Positions 1 through 12,019 of a stretch of 64,000 bases of DNA are shown one piece after another. Position numbers and translations under genes: made by a program. The stretch's first letter is position 1. Every line of letters begins with the position of its first letter. This stretch comes from Limnomonas spitsbergensis (taxonomy: Eukaryota; Chlorophyta; Chlorophyceae; Chlamydomonadales). The notes beneath the pieces are model-generated. The model was not told the origin of the DNA. It did not search any database and saw only the letters and a list, made by a program, of their open reading frames with translations. Location of the stretch: assembly GCA_037349105.1 (NCBI GenBank), contig JAYJMM010000105.1:2542001-2606000 (forward strand), given 5' to 3'.

Positions 1-225
1 GTTCTTCCCCGCTGAGATGCCCGACCGGGCTCGTGATTACCATATCCCCCATACGTTTTTTTCGTGCACCGGTGCCTACTCACGCACCCATGTTAACCCG
101 CCAGCACCCACCCAGCGCCCCCTGAACCTTGCATCCTTCCACCTGAACCCTGACTCCCGAGCAGCACTCGCAGCGCCATGCCGCTCATTCCCCCCCCCTG
201 CTGCGTTGACCTTGCTGCCACGTAG

Positions 226-3200
226 CTACCTTTCGACGAGGTGGAGAGCGTGGAGTTCGCACGGCAAGGTGGTGGCGTTGTGTCCTCCCGCACGTTTGAT
301 CTGGTGGTGCGCATGAAGACGGGCGTGGAGCATCAGTTCAGGTGGGCGCTGCGCCAGTCGATCAGGGGAATGGACAACGACGGGGAAGGAGCTGTGGTAA
401 AGACCACAGTGGAGTTTGAGGAATCGGAACAGGAAGGAGGTTAAGGTGGGGAACATATTGGGAAGGGAAGCGTATGGCAGCCAAACATGGGTGCAACAGG
501 AGTGGCCAGAGCGGCTGCTGCTGCGGACAGGAGCTGCCAAATCTCACTACCCACTTCTCAGTGTTACCCTTGCACTATCCCCTGGGCCCCTCTCCCACCT
601 CTCCTCTCCACCCACTCCCCCTGCTTCTCTGCCCCCCCCCCCCTCCACCCACTGCAGGAGCATCAACCGCACTGAGTGGCAGATGCTGTTTGATTTCTTT
701 GCCGCAAAGAAGCTGCGTGTGGAGAATCTCAACTCAGCTGCTCAGGGTCCCGGCGGGCCCGGCAGGGCTGTGGACATTGATGATGAGATTGACCCAGGTG
801 GGAGAACATCCCTAGGCTTCGTGCAGGGTGTCAGAAAACAAGCAACTTTCTGCTCACCCGCACCACCGTCCCTCACTTGTTATATCCTGTAATAATTTTA
901 ATATACATGCTCCAAAGATATATATGTTGCTATATACCTCGGGGACCCTGCAGGCCCCTCCCCCCCCAGCACAGATGCATGCACTGTTCCCTGCAGCATA
1001 GCATTATCATGCAACCTGTTTGCCCATGCCTACTCCCCGCATGTAGGCATCCGTCGTGCTGAGGCTGAGGTGGACACTGAAGAGGACGACGATGACTTTG
1101 AGGGTGGCGACGCCAGCAGCAGCGAGGACATCGGTAGCGAGGATAATAGCGAGGACGCTGACGCCTCTGGAGATGCGGAGATGGTGGCAGAAGAAGGTGC
1201 GAGGAGGGGAGGGGGGCATTGGGAAGATCAGACAGGGTTGGCAGAGGGTGGCTGGGTGAGAGGCATTGGTGTTGAGGGTTGCAGAGATAGCGGTTTTTGA
1301 TGGGGCATACAGCAGTGGCGGCATAGGCCCTTTGGCTTGCCCCTGAGCCTGAATCATGCTGCTTTTGCAAACTTACGGCATGGCGAGGGGCCTGGTGTCA
1401 ACTTTTACACTAAAAGGTACAAGCGTGTAAAATACGGTACAATTACCGGTTTGGTTGTTCCTGCCACGAATTTGTCACATGTGGAGTGCCCTTCCACATG
1501 AACAGCGCTATGTCCACTCCACACTCAACGTACCATTGCTTTGCAGGCATCTCTGTGGCTGACGTGATGAAGAAGGGCAAGGACAAGGGCAAGGACAAGG
1601 AGAAGCGACCGCGCGAGAGTGGAGGCACGCCCTCTGCAAAGAAAGCCAAGTCGTCGGCCCCAGGTGCGGGCACGGACCTGAATGGCATTGATGGACTTTT
1701 CGAGACCAGCGAATGCCGAGATTCCTCCCCCTGGGTTATATGCATGGTGCAGCTTCAGACCCCATTCCTCCCAGGGTTAGGTTCCAGATGTTGTGGGTTG
1801 AGAGCTTATGTGCTGTTGCTTTGGGTCCAGGGCTTGTGCGCTGCTGCGCCTGCCTTCTAAATAGCACAGCACTAGGTTGTTTATCTTCCTAGCTCGTCCC
1901 ACAGCCTGTGACCGCCCTCTCCGCAGGCGAGCCCTTCCCCACAGCAGCAGCGGCAGGCCCCTCCAAGACCAGCGGCAAGGCGGCCGCTGCTGATGCGGGC
2001 GGTAAGGAGAAGAAGGCGCGTAGGAAGAAGGATCCCAACGCGCCCAAGGGCCCGCTGTCGGCCTTCATGTACTATTCGAATGAAAGCCGGGCCAAGGTCA
2101 AGGAGGACAACCCAGGTGAGTGCAACAGGTGGAGGGAAGGATTGGGTGGGAGCATGACAGGGCAGGAGGGGAGGCCTGGGAGGAAGAAGCTTCTAAGAGG
2201 GAGAGGTTTATGGGTCAAAGGAGGATGGACGGGGACCAAAAGAGGGCAGAGCCATGTTTTTTGTAAGGAACAGAGGTGTATGACGAGGTCCTGGAGAGCA
2301 CTGAGGGGTATGTACCACGGACATGATTGGGGATGTAGTGACTTGGGACGGAAAAAAATATCAAAGCAAGTACCCTGCAAACCTAGATATCTATGTGCGC
2401 AGGTATCTGTAGCGGTTGGTGTATTTCATCCGCCTTGTTCAGGTGCATCGTGGTTTTTTAATTGTAAACGATCCCCAGTACCAGCACTTGTGGGGGTGCG
2501 GTTGGTCTGTGACGTGCAACTTGCAAAATATGACACGCAGGCATTGCCTTCGGTGAGGTTGGGAAAGTTCTTGGCGAGGGCTGGAAGGCAATCGCCCCTG
2601 AGGACAAGTCCAAGTTTGAGCGCATGGCGGCAACAGACAAAGAGAGGTGCGGCACTGATGTGCCCAGGAGGAAGCGTAGATAAACCTAAAATACCAAATA
2701 CCGTAAAACCCACTTTGACTCCGCTCGTAATTAAATAATTATTGGGGTGCGCGGACATGGCTGCGTGCTAATATTAATTCGAAATTGCTGCTGCGCGGAG
2801 CGTCAGTCAGGTGCCCAAACAACTATTTTGGGGGTGCGCGGTATGAATTAAAAACAGCACTTTTCACAAAAATTCGCGCGCTAGCGCGCGACTGTTTGAT
2901 TCGACATCCGTTCAGTCATCCTTGTCAAGTGTGCCCAAATAGCCCTGCATAGTAACACTACTGATGACTCAAATGAGCACATCCGGTACTCATAGCTAGC
3001 ATTACTGCTCAGTTCAGCCTCCATCCATTCGGCTCGCCAGTTGAATCGCCAGCGCCTATCCTCGGCCTGCTCGGCCTTCCAATCCTCCTCAGCCTCCCTC
3101 GCCTCCCTCGCCTCCTCAGCCTCCTCCCCCTCCTCTTTTGAGTACGGTATGATGACTTTTGCTGACTTTCAGGCTTTTAACTAAGTTTTACTGTACTGGC

Positions 3201-3701
3201 TCCTGCGCGGAAGGAAATTTAAATTATTTTCAGTGATGCGCGATGTTAAATTAATTTACCTGCCGCGCGACGTTAAATTAAATTGAAATTTCGTCGCTGT
3301 GCGACCGTTTTCTAAATTTTTTTGTAGGTGCGCGACGGGAAAAAAAAACTTTTTTGGGGAGGTGCGCGGAGGTTTTACGGTATTTCCCTTGCACAAAAAT
3401 TGTCAGACAGGGGGGAATGAGGCCCTGTGGCGACTGTTATTGTCTGCATTTTTAAGCGCTCGTGGGATATAAAAGAAATTGTATTTGACCTGTGCACCTC
3501 CCCACCACTTGCCGTCTCCGATTGACCTCATTTCACATACCACATAATCACCACAACAAGGGATGCCGTTTTTACCGCCATGCTCCATCCCTTCTGTCTG
3601 GGCTCAGGTACGCCAAGGAGATGTCTGTCTACAAGGCAGGCGCAGGGGGTGCAGCTACCGCAGAAGCCGCAGAAGATTCAGATGGGGCTGCAGACGAATA
3701 G
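226..3701 (+). CDS. SSRP1: FACT complex subunit SSRP1, C-terminal half (5' end outside window)
   Basis: SSRP1 pairs with SPT16 to form FACT, the nuclear histone chaperone that opens and rebuilds nucleosomes. Seven exons join in phase: 226-341, 658-797, 1047-1196, 1547-1663, 1927-2115, 2541-2646 and 3608-3701, giving 303 residues plus a TAG stop. The first two encode the end of the PH/Rtt106-like middle domain ([13 protein letters not shown], then [15 protein letters not shown]). Next come an acidic stretch rich in D/E/S (exon 3), a basic [12 protein letters not shown] linker, and one HMG box split over exons 5-7, starting [18 protein letters not shown] short acidic tail follows. All introns are GT-AG. 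Bases 1-225 look like intron; the N-terminal SSrecog part lies upstream. The domain order matches plant and animal SSRP1; by this reading no exon is broken. The last intron is unusually long because it holds a MITE. The call is secure; exon edges are read by eye. Confidence 0.93.
2701..3380. mobile_element. MITE-like TIR element in the last SSRP1 intron
   Basis: The 680-bp segment starts CCGTAAAACC and ends GGTTTTACGG, a perfect 10-bp terminal inverted repeat, and is flanked on both sides by TA (2699-2700 and 3381-3382), as expected for a Tc1/mariner-type or Stowaway-like target duplication. The interior is AT-rich next to its surroundings and carries several GGTGCGCG motifs near both ends. 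No coding capacity is seen, so it would be non-autonomous. It lies inside intron 2647-3607. Confidence 0.65.
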
Positions 3702-5450
3702 GTGGAGTTTGCTTGTGCCCCACAGGCAGGAAAGCTGGATTCTTGTGGGGCACGTTGGGCTCTCACGAAGCCTTGAACGCCTGCATAAAATGGCCCCTGT
3801 TCTGCTCCACATTGTGGGGGCTGAAGGAGGGCCCATGCCCAGGATTGAGCTGAAAGAGGTGCCGATCTCCTCGTTGGCTTCAGCAGGAGGCTGATGCAGC
3901 TGTAGACATAATTGAGTTGCGTTGCTGCACGCTCTCCGCCTAAGGAGGCACTTTTCTTACCACAGGGCCAATGAGTTCAGGCCAAACGCTGCCGTTACAC
4001 TGTTACTGTATTACGAGGGGATCTGCTATGTGAACCATAACGAGATTGCAGCGCTATGACATGTGTACAGTATCCTGACCATGCAGCCACAAGGGCATAA
4101 CAGGGTAATATCGTGAGCACCGCTGCACAGCGATAGCGATGTTGACGTCCGAAATTCTGATCCTGGTTTCTCGAGATAGGGGCTATCCCACTTAGTGTAT
4201 CCCACACGCTTGCCTCCATTTGTTTCACCGGTACAATGTACCTGCCACTTCATGCCCAGCAATCAGCAGCGGGACAATGTACAGGCTGTTTAGTGCGGGC
4301 TATATCCCAGTGCCAATGGAACATAACATATTGCAAGGGATGAACCTTTTCCATTCAATGAAGTGGTATGAAATCTCAGATCAGACTACGTGAAAGTAAT
4401 TAGGACAGCACAGCTCGAAGTTTCCGTTTCTAGGCGATCAAGGCAATTGCGGTTACTGAGATAAATCACTAACTCGGACAATGACCCGGCGGGTTTAAGA
4501 CGGTGCATACCCGCTGGGCCCTGCTGAACGCTCGGCCACGTGGGACTGGTAGGGAATGACTATGCTCAATTCCAGGTACCATGCACAGCCTGGGCCGTGT
4601 GATGCAGCCATGCTATGTGAGGGGGCAGGATTATGGGGGTATGCACCATTTTAACCTTGGGCACTGCTCTACTGATAACAGATCCTTAAACCTCGAACAT
4701 TGAAGGGATCTTGAGATGCTTGGTGTCCAAGGATGATATTCTTTTAGTCTCCGGTGGAGTTTTCTTTGGCTGACCTCTTGAGTGGAAAAAAACTTTGAAA
4801 AGATAAGGGGGCGACTTGTGGCCTCAGGAAATGGCTAGTGGTGGTGTGTATGTGTGGATAGACCGGTCCTCTTTTTCAACAGCAGGAGAGAGTCTGGCAA
4901 GGGCTAATGTATGAGTCAGTCACCATGTCGGAATTACAGGGTCTGGAATACCGGAATCGCCTTGGGATAGCTACATTTTGGGAACCCTGGCGGTGCTTTT
5001 GATATTGGCAGATAAAGGGACATGAGATTAAAGCAATAAATAAACACTACATGCAGAGAGCCATGCACCTAAGAAGTGTGAATATCCGAATATGGTATCC
5101 TGAATCCCGAAACGAAAAAAACATGCATCACACCGGTGCATGCGGTGCAATCATACGTCACAAACCAATTAGCATTGTCACATATAACACGCTTGGCAGA
5201 AGATGCACTAGTTCCTGATGCCTTATATTTAAGGGGGGCATGCTCACTTTCATGTCATACCGGTAGTAAAGGATAATGAAGACACTGGCAACCTGCTAGC
5301 AACTAAATTCAGAAATTCTAGTTAGTTTGGGCTTTGTTAGACAGAGATAGCAAAGGAAATAGATGATGGAGTTTATTATGTTCGTACAGCTCACCATCGG
5401 GCTGCGAATCCCCGCCGGCATGAAGAGGGATTTCAGCACCCTGAAGCGGG
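3702..5450. other. Intergenic stretch, nothing recognised
   Basis: Between the SSRP1 stop and the 3' end of the converging membrane-protein gene I see no convincing exon on either strand and no clear repeat. It must hold the 3' UTRs of both genes. Confidence 0.5.
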
Positions 5451-5455
5451 TTACA
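5451..5455 (-). promoter_or_regulatory. Possible TGTAA polyadenylation signal
   Basis: TGTAA on the minus strand lies about 137 bases past the stop of the proline-rich membrane protein gene. TGTAA is the usual green-algal polyadenylation signal. A pentamer is weak evidence by itself. Confidence 0.3.
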
Positions 5456-5591
5456 GCAGTGACAGCAAACACGACATATGTTTGCGTCGGCCATCCTTGC
5501 TCCTCAAGCAAGGCAAGCCCCTGCACTACATACGCAGAAAAATTGACCTTGCTGATTCCCGTGGCCATGCTTGCATATCCCGTCTCCATCT

Positions 5592-8528
5592 CTATCCCCG
5601 CCTTCGATGATCATATCTACCAATCCTTGAGGGAGTTGGGGCTGCCAGCCTATCTTCCTCGATCTCAGATCGGGGCGTGGCCACTGCCGGCGACGAAGCC
5701 TCCGACAGCGCCGAGGCCTCTGGCGGCGTCAACGCCTCCGGCGGCATCCAGGCCTCATGCGGCGTTTGGAAGCTGAAGATCTCTGCACTGCTCCCATCCG
5801 ACGAATAGATGTTCCACTGCGTGCTGACTGGTAGCTCGATGCCCAAGTCAAGCTCGCGTGATCGCCGTGCCAGGCTACTGGCTGCCTGCTGCTCCTGTCG
5901 CCGCTTCTGTAACGCTAGCAGCACATGCGACGCCATGTCCACACCCATTGTGGGCAGCTGCGACCGGGACGCCGCAGAACTCGAGATCACCAGCGACGAC
6001 ACGCTGAGCTTGCGGGGCACCACTCCGAAATCACTGAGACCGCTGCCCATTGACGATGTCAGCTGTGTCAGCAGTTCCTGGTCCTCCTCGAGGTCTTCCT
6101 CCCATGGATGATGCTTCTTTGCGAGCAGACTACCATCAAAGTACGGCAGCATTCTTGTACTGCTCCTCGACAGCTCGCTGTCCTTGCTCCGTGAGTGACG
6201 TGCAAGGCTGTTCTGTCGCACCTTCACCACGAGCTGCTCCACCGCGTCTGCCATCGCCCTGCCCTTCTTGCGGGGAGGCAGCGGCTTGCCACCAGCCTCT
6301 ACGTCATCATGGCCACCATCTACATCCTTGTCATCACAGGACCTGTCGAAGGATCAGAAGGGGGGGGGGTCACAGTTCAGCGCCGCGAAGGATCAGAAGG
6401 GGAGGGGGTCACAGTTCAGCGCCACGAAGGATCAGAAGGGGGTCATAGTTCAGCGCCACGTCAAAAATCCCAGGCTTGTGAATTGTGATACACAGGCTTG
6501 GATTCAAAATTACCGGAAGTCATATTTGAATCGAATACCAGGACAATGAAAAAGTACGCCAGGGTACCAGTCACCTACCTGCCAAAGGTGAGTGATAGTA
6601 ACCTCGTGTAAGGGTGGTCCGCCATCTTGCGATCTTCCTGACGGCGGCGGTAGAACTGCCACATGAGCACTGAGCCAACCACCACCGCAATAAGGAACAC
6701 TCCAACAATTGGACCCCAGATCATGGCTGAAAGGTCATCTACAAGACACAGGCAGGCAAGGGATGAGGACCAAAGGTAGGCAGGGAGGAAGGAAGGCAAG
6801 CAAGCAGGAATTTAGTCTACAGGGGGTAGGGCTGAAGGTAGGCAGGTAGACAAGCGGCTACGCAGGCAGGCAGGCAGGCAGGCAGGAGGGCTACAGCGGG
6901 TCAGCCTCTTGGGAATAAATTCGACATGGCCGAAGGGCTGTGAGGCTCGCAGAGTGAGCATGTTAAGGACAGCCACTCACCGTTCTTGTTAGGTTCAGGG
7001 TTGTCAAAAACAAGCGACCCGATGCCAGTGTTCACGATTTCTACTCCAGCAATTTTATCGCCAGGGACTAGCGGCGGACGGGGAGGGTTGGGCGCCTGCA
7101 ACCTCGGAAAGGGTGGGGGCAGAGGCGGTTGGGGTGACGCAGAGGGCGGCACCGCCTTGCTGAGTGGCTGTGGCTGTGGCGCAGCTGGGGGCGATGGGCT
7201 GCTTGCCGGGCGCCCAGGCACCGGCGCTCGAGGGGGCAAGGCAGAAACAAAAGGCGGCGGCGGCGGGGGCGGGGACAGCGGGTGAGAGGGTGGAGAAGTT
7301 TTGGATGGCGGGCTCTGGGGTGGAGGCGGCGGGGGGGTCCAGCGCCAGGGTGGCGGCGGGGGGGGTGGGCGGTAGATTAATGGCTCGTTGGGGGGTGGGA
7401 GGAGCGGCGGTGAGGGCGGCATCGGACTATCTGGCTTGCCAGGTTGGGGCGGGGCACGAGGTGGTCGGGGAGAGGCAGCCGGTTTCGGCGGGCGAGGGGG
7501 GAACGGCGGCGAAATATCTCTCAGTTTGCGGCCGGCGCTGGCACTGTCAGAGCCGAGCAGCCAGCGGTCTGTTTCGTGGCAGAGCTTGGTAGCAGCTTCA
7601 GACCCGTCCGAGGCAGTGACACAGCTGAAGCAGAGGCTGAGGACCCCATCCAGAGGAGAGGACCTCGGTCTGTCCATGCACAGCAGGCAGCCTCGGGGGG
7701 CAAAGGCTTCAGCTGCGCAGGTCCTGCACTGCTTCACTTGGTCCCCTGCATGGAAGAAGAGCGTCGGTATATGTCAGGTCAATTGCAGAGGGCCATGCTG
7801 TTTTTTGAGAGGGGTGCGCTGCTCAAGATGCACCATGGCATGTTCATTACAAATGCGTTTTGGGGCAGGGGCCATGTGGCAGTTGGCAGAAGCCTCAATC
7901 CAGTTAGCCCTAAGGGGATCCAAGCTACCGCCACTTGAAGAGAAATTGCCATGGCATAGTGGAACTGGGACTGCTATGGAACAACAGAGCAAGTAATTGC
8001 CACTACCGATAGGCAGGAACCATGCTGACACCCAAGCTTGCAGCACAACACCGCCGGTAGTGACACAACTCATGTTCCTGCCACCTCTCCCTCCCCTACC
8101 TAAGTCTAGCCCAGTTAGGTGGCATGCTTATGGAGTATTCAATCTATGAGCACTCCCTGAACATGGACACACTTTTAAGTCAGGTACCATGATGCCGACC
8201 CAGGAGCACCCAGTCCCAGGGGCTGCCCAAAGGTCTGGTAAGGCGAGTCCGCCCTGAAAGCAGCTAAGAGGATACGCATTCAAACTAGGCGTCGCGACTC
8301 ACCATTCCAAACCAGCAGTCGGTCCTCACATGCGGCCATGACGGCAATCGTCGAAAGGGCGCCAACTGCAACATGTGCTTGCCCGGAGTTGCTACGAACG
8401 CTGTTCAATGACTGTCCAGCTTCTAAGCCGAGGCTTCTGCTCCAGACACTGTTACCATTGACGCCGATAATGGTTGAAACAAGCAAAGAAAGCTGGACGA
8501 GAGCGATGACATGCTGAGGTGTCGCCAT
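5592..8528 (-). CDS. Type I membrane protein with Cys-rich and proline-rich ectodomain
   Basis: Four exons join in phase on the minus strand: 8528-8303, 7745-6981, 6738-6579 and 6342-5592, giving 633 residues. The start is the ATG at 8528, followed by a hydrophobic signal peptide (about residues 1-25, core ALVQLSLLVSTIIGV). A segment with many Cys, including CRTC and CLLC pairs, comes next (about 67-150). Then about 150 residues are dominated by PPPP and SPP runs, as in hydroxyproline-rich glycoproteins and pherophorin-like wall proteins. Exon 3 encodes one transmembrane helix (IWGPIVGVFLIAVVVGSVL) followed by the basic stop-transfer sequence YRRRQ. The remaining ~270 residues are a Ser-rich, probably cytoplasmic tail with no kinase or other domain I recognise. 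Inferred role: plasma-membrane protein contacting the extracellular matrix, perhaps a wall sensor. The function is not established, but the gene model is well supported by four matching splice phases. Confidence 0.75.
6352..6455. repeat. Intronic minisatellite, three units
   Basis: Three imperfect tandem units of about 35-40 bp begin GGATCAGAAGG, continue through a variable G run, and end in a GTCACAGTTCAGCGCC-type sequence. They lie just upstream, in the sense of transcription, of exon 4 of the membrane-protein gene, within its third intron. Confidence 0.8.
6763..6893. repeat. GGCA/GGTAGGCA simple repeat
   Basis: GGCAGGCA-type tetranucleotide repeats, purest around 6865-6890, fill much of the second intron of the membrane-protein gene. 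Confidence 0.8.
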
Positions 8529-9190
8529 GGCTGTAAACGTGCCCTCTCGGTCAGTGTAAGATATAGCGCTAGGTGTCCATATCGAACCTTGATTGGGCTG
8601 AAAATGGTGCTTGTCCTCTGATCGACAATCTCTTAATGCAAACAGGAAACTAGGAGTACGCAGTATGTCGTGATAGCGACCCGAGTGCAAATGGATTAAA
8701 AGCTTGGTCGGCTGATTTCAGAGACAAGCATGTTTCATGAAGTTCGTGTGAAAAAGTTGAGTTATGGCAATGGGCCGTCTGCTTTTAAGTACAAGGGTGC
8801 GCAACACGCAGAAGGATGATTCAAAAAATCAAACGAAGTGCCAAAGCGCCCAACCGTCAATAACCGTCCCTCTAACCGTCTCCAGTTGAAGTAAACCGGC
8901 TGTTAACTTTCCGGGGTCAGTCGGGAACGGGCTGTAACTGCCCTGCGGGTTGGATGCCGTTGGCCTGCTCCTTGGGGCAACACGGCTTTAGTTACGAGGA
9001 AGCAAGGACCCTGCATACACTTACAAACAAAACGTACATTTTTGTCACACTCGATATTTTTTGTAGTCAGGACACTTTTTGAATCTACTGGGAATTCCGA
9101 TTAGGTTCACCGTTCCCTTCGACAGTCGATGTCGCTCTAGGGAACTTGAACCTCCAAGAGAAGGGGAGCTAAAAGACGGAGACAGGTCAC
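8529..9190. other. Intergenic region upstream of the membrane-protein gene
   Basis: Presumed 5' flank and promoter of the minus-strand membrane-protein gene. No exon, obvious TATA box or repeat is recognised. Confidence 0.4.
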
Positions 9191-10040
9191 AGCCATTACC
9201 GGTACACGAACCACAAGCACAAGAACCACACTTCCAGCCAGTGAATTGGTGCAGTGAATTGCTAGTTGCCTTGCTGGAGCTGGAGCTGGGATCAGCCGAT
9301 CCCAAACTGCGTCAGACAGAAACTGACCTACAGCCGCTGCCTGTCAGAGAGGTGATAGCGCTAGTTGATGCAGCATACAAGCGGGCGCAGTTGGGTGCAG
9401 CTGGCAGAGGGGACCCCAGAGATCCTGCCACTGAACACAGGTCTGCGGCCACCTACCGCATCTAGTTTCAGTCTTTGGCGGGCGCCATGCTGGCGCAGGC
9501 CAGGGGCCGCACCAGCCGAAAGGAGTGTGCTTGCGTGCGCACGAACTTCAGGCTGCGGCTCGGCGCCGTCAGCACGGCTGACACTAGAGGACGGCGCAGT
9601 GGTCAGCAGCGCGACAGGCGGTGCTGCTTGTGATGTTGGGCTAGGGGAGACGGCGACCATGTGGAGGACGCGTTGCATGCTTGTTTTCAATGCCCCAGCG
9701 TGCAGGATCAACTTAGAGAGCAGGGATGGGCAGGTCCTCCGAACGGTGCTAGAGACTTTTTAGAGTTGTACCGGGGCAGGCTTGGGTGGGATGCCCTGGC
9801 CTTTGTGGACGACTTGATAGATATCGTTGAGGCATAGACATTTTCAGAGGTTGTAACTTCCTTTGTATTTTGTGTTTTCCAGCCATTTGTTTTGTCCCTT
9901 CACTTTATTCCCAACTTTCCCCCCTTTCTTTTGTCCTGCCCCCTTCTGTGTTCTTTCCATCTTTCCTCCCAACTCTTTAGTAAGGCGCCCGCGCGGTCGA
10001 ACCATTTTTGAGCAGGGCCCAGAGGTGTAACGTCATTGAC
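9190..10040 (+). mobile_element. 5'-truncated LINE fragment A (C-terminal coding region and 3' tail)
   Basis: Translation shows the C-terminal region of the LINE at 23.5-26.2 kb: ALVDAAYKRAQLGAAG, GDPRDPATEHRSAATYR, then a Cys/His cluster ending EDALHACFQCPSVQDQL and WDALAFVDDLIDIVEA. Stop codons interrupt it (for example after ATYRI), so it is dead. The tail ends at 10040 with the family-specific GAGCAGGGCCCAGAGGTGTA, then ACGTCATTGAC. The 5' edge is approximate and I found no target duplication. Confidence 0.75.
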
Positions 10041-10907
10041 ATATGCACTAAGAGACGACGTACCACGCTGTCGGCGAAGAAAGACATCAATCTGAATGGT
10101 AAAACCAGAGGGGCCACTAGTCTTAGAACCTGTTACTGGGTAGGCCACCCTGAAAGGAGTGATGAGTGGAGGAGGTGGGCAGGAGTTCACGGGAGACCTG
10201 CCAGGCTGCGGGTGAGGTGGGCCACAATTCCTGAGGATGTCACTGGGAAGACCGGCATTCCTTATTTTGTCACTGAGAGCGCCAACAGTCTTAGACTGGG
10301 GGACCACCCGAAGGGGGCAGTGACTAGGGAGGCTGGGCCCGTTATTGGGAGGTTAGCCACCAGGAGGTTAGCTGTGCTTTTAGCGAGGAGGCAAATACGG
10401 CGCCTTGAAAATACATGCTCAGCATGTAGTCCAGATATTATATGGGACAGTCAGTGTAAACGTCGACAGTCCTCATTTCAGCCGTGCCAAAATAAATGCT
10501 CCCTTCAAATTATATATGACGTTTCGCCTCTGGGCCTTGCTGTCTGGTGGGGAGAGAAAAGGGATGGCAAAGAGGGGGAAAAGGAGAAGAAGAAACATCA
10601 AAAGCCCCCCTTGAAAAAGTCAAGGGAGTAAGGAGAAACCCTTTGTCAAGCCTATAACATGTGAAAATAACGGAGAGGGTAGAAAGCGAAGAGCGGAACA
10701 GAAAGGGAAAAGATCCGCCCCCAAAAGAAAAAACAAAAACTCAGCCCCTCTAGAGACTAATATTACATTGAACACATGGGATTCGAATCGTCATCTCTCA
10801 TGGTCTTCAATTTGCTACTCGAGGCGTACTGCCGGAGCCCTCCACGTGGTCAGCCCCTATCACTTCAGGGCAGGGCGGCCTGTTGGATTTGTGGTATGAA
10901 TCGACGC
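10041..10907. other. Intergenic, with an old inverted LINE tail near 10512-10545
   Basis: Around 10512 the sequence TGACGTTTCGCCTCTGGGCC is a degraded inverted version of the LINE 3' terminus, followed by an A/G-rich stretch like the antisense of the LINE 3' UTR (to about 10740). The rest, including an open 207-codon plus-strand frame that runs out of LINE tail, shows no recognisable protein. Confidence 0.4.
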
Positions 10908-11778
10908 TGTCACAGTATATTACCGTATACGTGACAGAACCGTTTGAACCGCCGCTAGCGGCCACGGAGCCTCCGCAGCTTCTCTGCGGAGTCTCCTGAT
11001 TTGAACTGAGACCTAGAAACCCGCTTACGCAGGGTGAAGTGCATAATCTACCGTACTCTGAATTGGGCCTGCCGGGTCCCTGTATCCCGGCAATTGCCCA
11101 AACTAGTTACTTCGTCCCTTTCTTAAGGACAGACCTCTATTGTAACAAGCACCGGCCGTCATTGAGACCTGCAGCTTTCACATAAGTCAGTACCTTAACC
11201 CGAGTCAAGTCTAGCTCAGCCTCAGCTGAACTAGCTGGAGACGAGTACCCCAGTAGAGAACCGAGACCCTGCAGAAGAAGAAGTACGCAGTCTACGTCCC
11301 GGCTACCTCACCGCGTGTCGCGCGGTAAGTGCCCTTAACATAGCCCAGCTGGATCGCGCCCAGACGGCCAGAAGGCCTACGCTACCATAGTCTATTGCTA
11401 TACATACAAATATCCAGCTCAGCTGCTTAACTCGCTGAGCACTCGCAGCCAGTGAAGAGTCACTGAGCCTGCCCGTAGGCGTCCGTCACTGCCGTGAGGA
11501 AAGAAGTCCGCCACGGACCTGAAGCGCACATCGCGCGAGTAAAGTAGTAGGGGCGGTACCCACAGGACAGGGACACCCAGACAGGCCCTAGACAGGAAGA
11601 CTCTCCTACTAGGGCTGTGCCTTTCTTATCTTGTTAACAAGCTCTTGTATGTAGTACAAGGAGCATGAGTGTACGGCGCTGTACCGTATTTGTGAGTAGA
11701 GGACGCCTCTCTAAGACGTCCTGACAGGAGTTCACGGTATATACCATAGTATTGCAGTTACTGCTTTATGGTGCGACA
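10908..11778 (+). mobile_element. Solo LTR, family X of the Ty3-like element
   Basis: The 871-bp segment starts TGTCACAGTATATTACCG and ends TTTATGGTGCGACA, so it has TG...CA ends. It is the inverted equivalent of the LTR at 50593-51459, with close similarity throughout (for example GTCCGTGGCGGACTTC inside it). ACGC flanks it on both sides (10904-10907 and 11779-11782), a likely 4-bp target duplication. No internal element sequence adjoins it, so it is a solo LTR left by LTR-LTR recombination. Confidence 0.85.
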
Positions 11779-12019
11779 ACGCTGTCACCCTGCCAAGACT
11801 GCAAACCCATGAGAAGGTGGCACACATTCATCCTCGTGACATTCTTATCACATTGTCCACCTGGTTGGCGTTAAAGATCTGGGCCAAGCTGACAGGGGGC
11901 CCTGCCGCATGGGTGAAAAACAGAGTCAAGGGAACATGAGGGGGAGGAGAGGGAGAGAAAAGGGTGAAGGGGAAGGAAGTTCAGGGTCAACGACTGCTGG
12001 AAGATAAAGGAAGTCCCAG

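Noticed and set aside
7164..7996. Gly/Ala-rich plus-strand frames
   Set aside because: Antisense of the proline-rich exon of the membrane-protein gene.
10008..10631. 207-codon plus-strand frame
   Set aside because: It begins inside a LINE 3' tail and runs through an old inverted tail; the peptide looks random.
10780..10860. Possible tRNA (GGATTCGAATC resembles a T-arm)
   Set aside because: No acceptor or anticodon stem pairs at the right distance on either strand.
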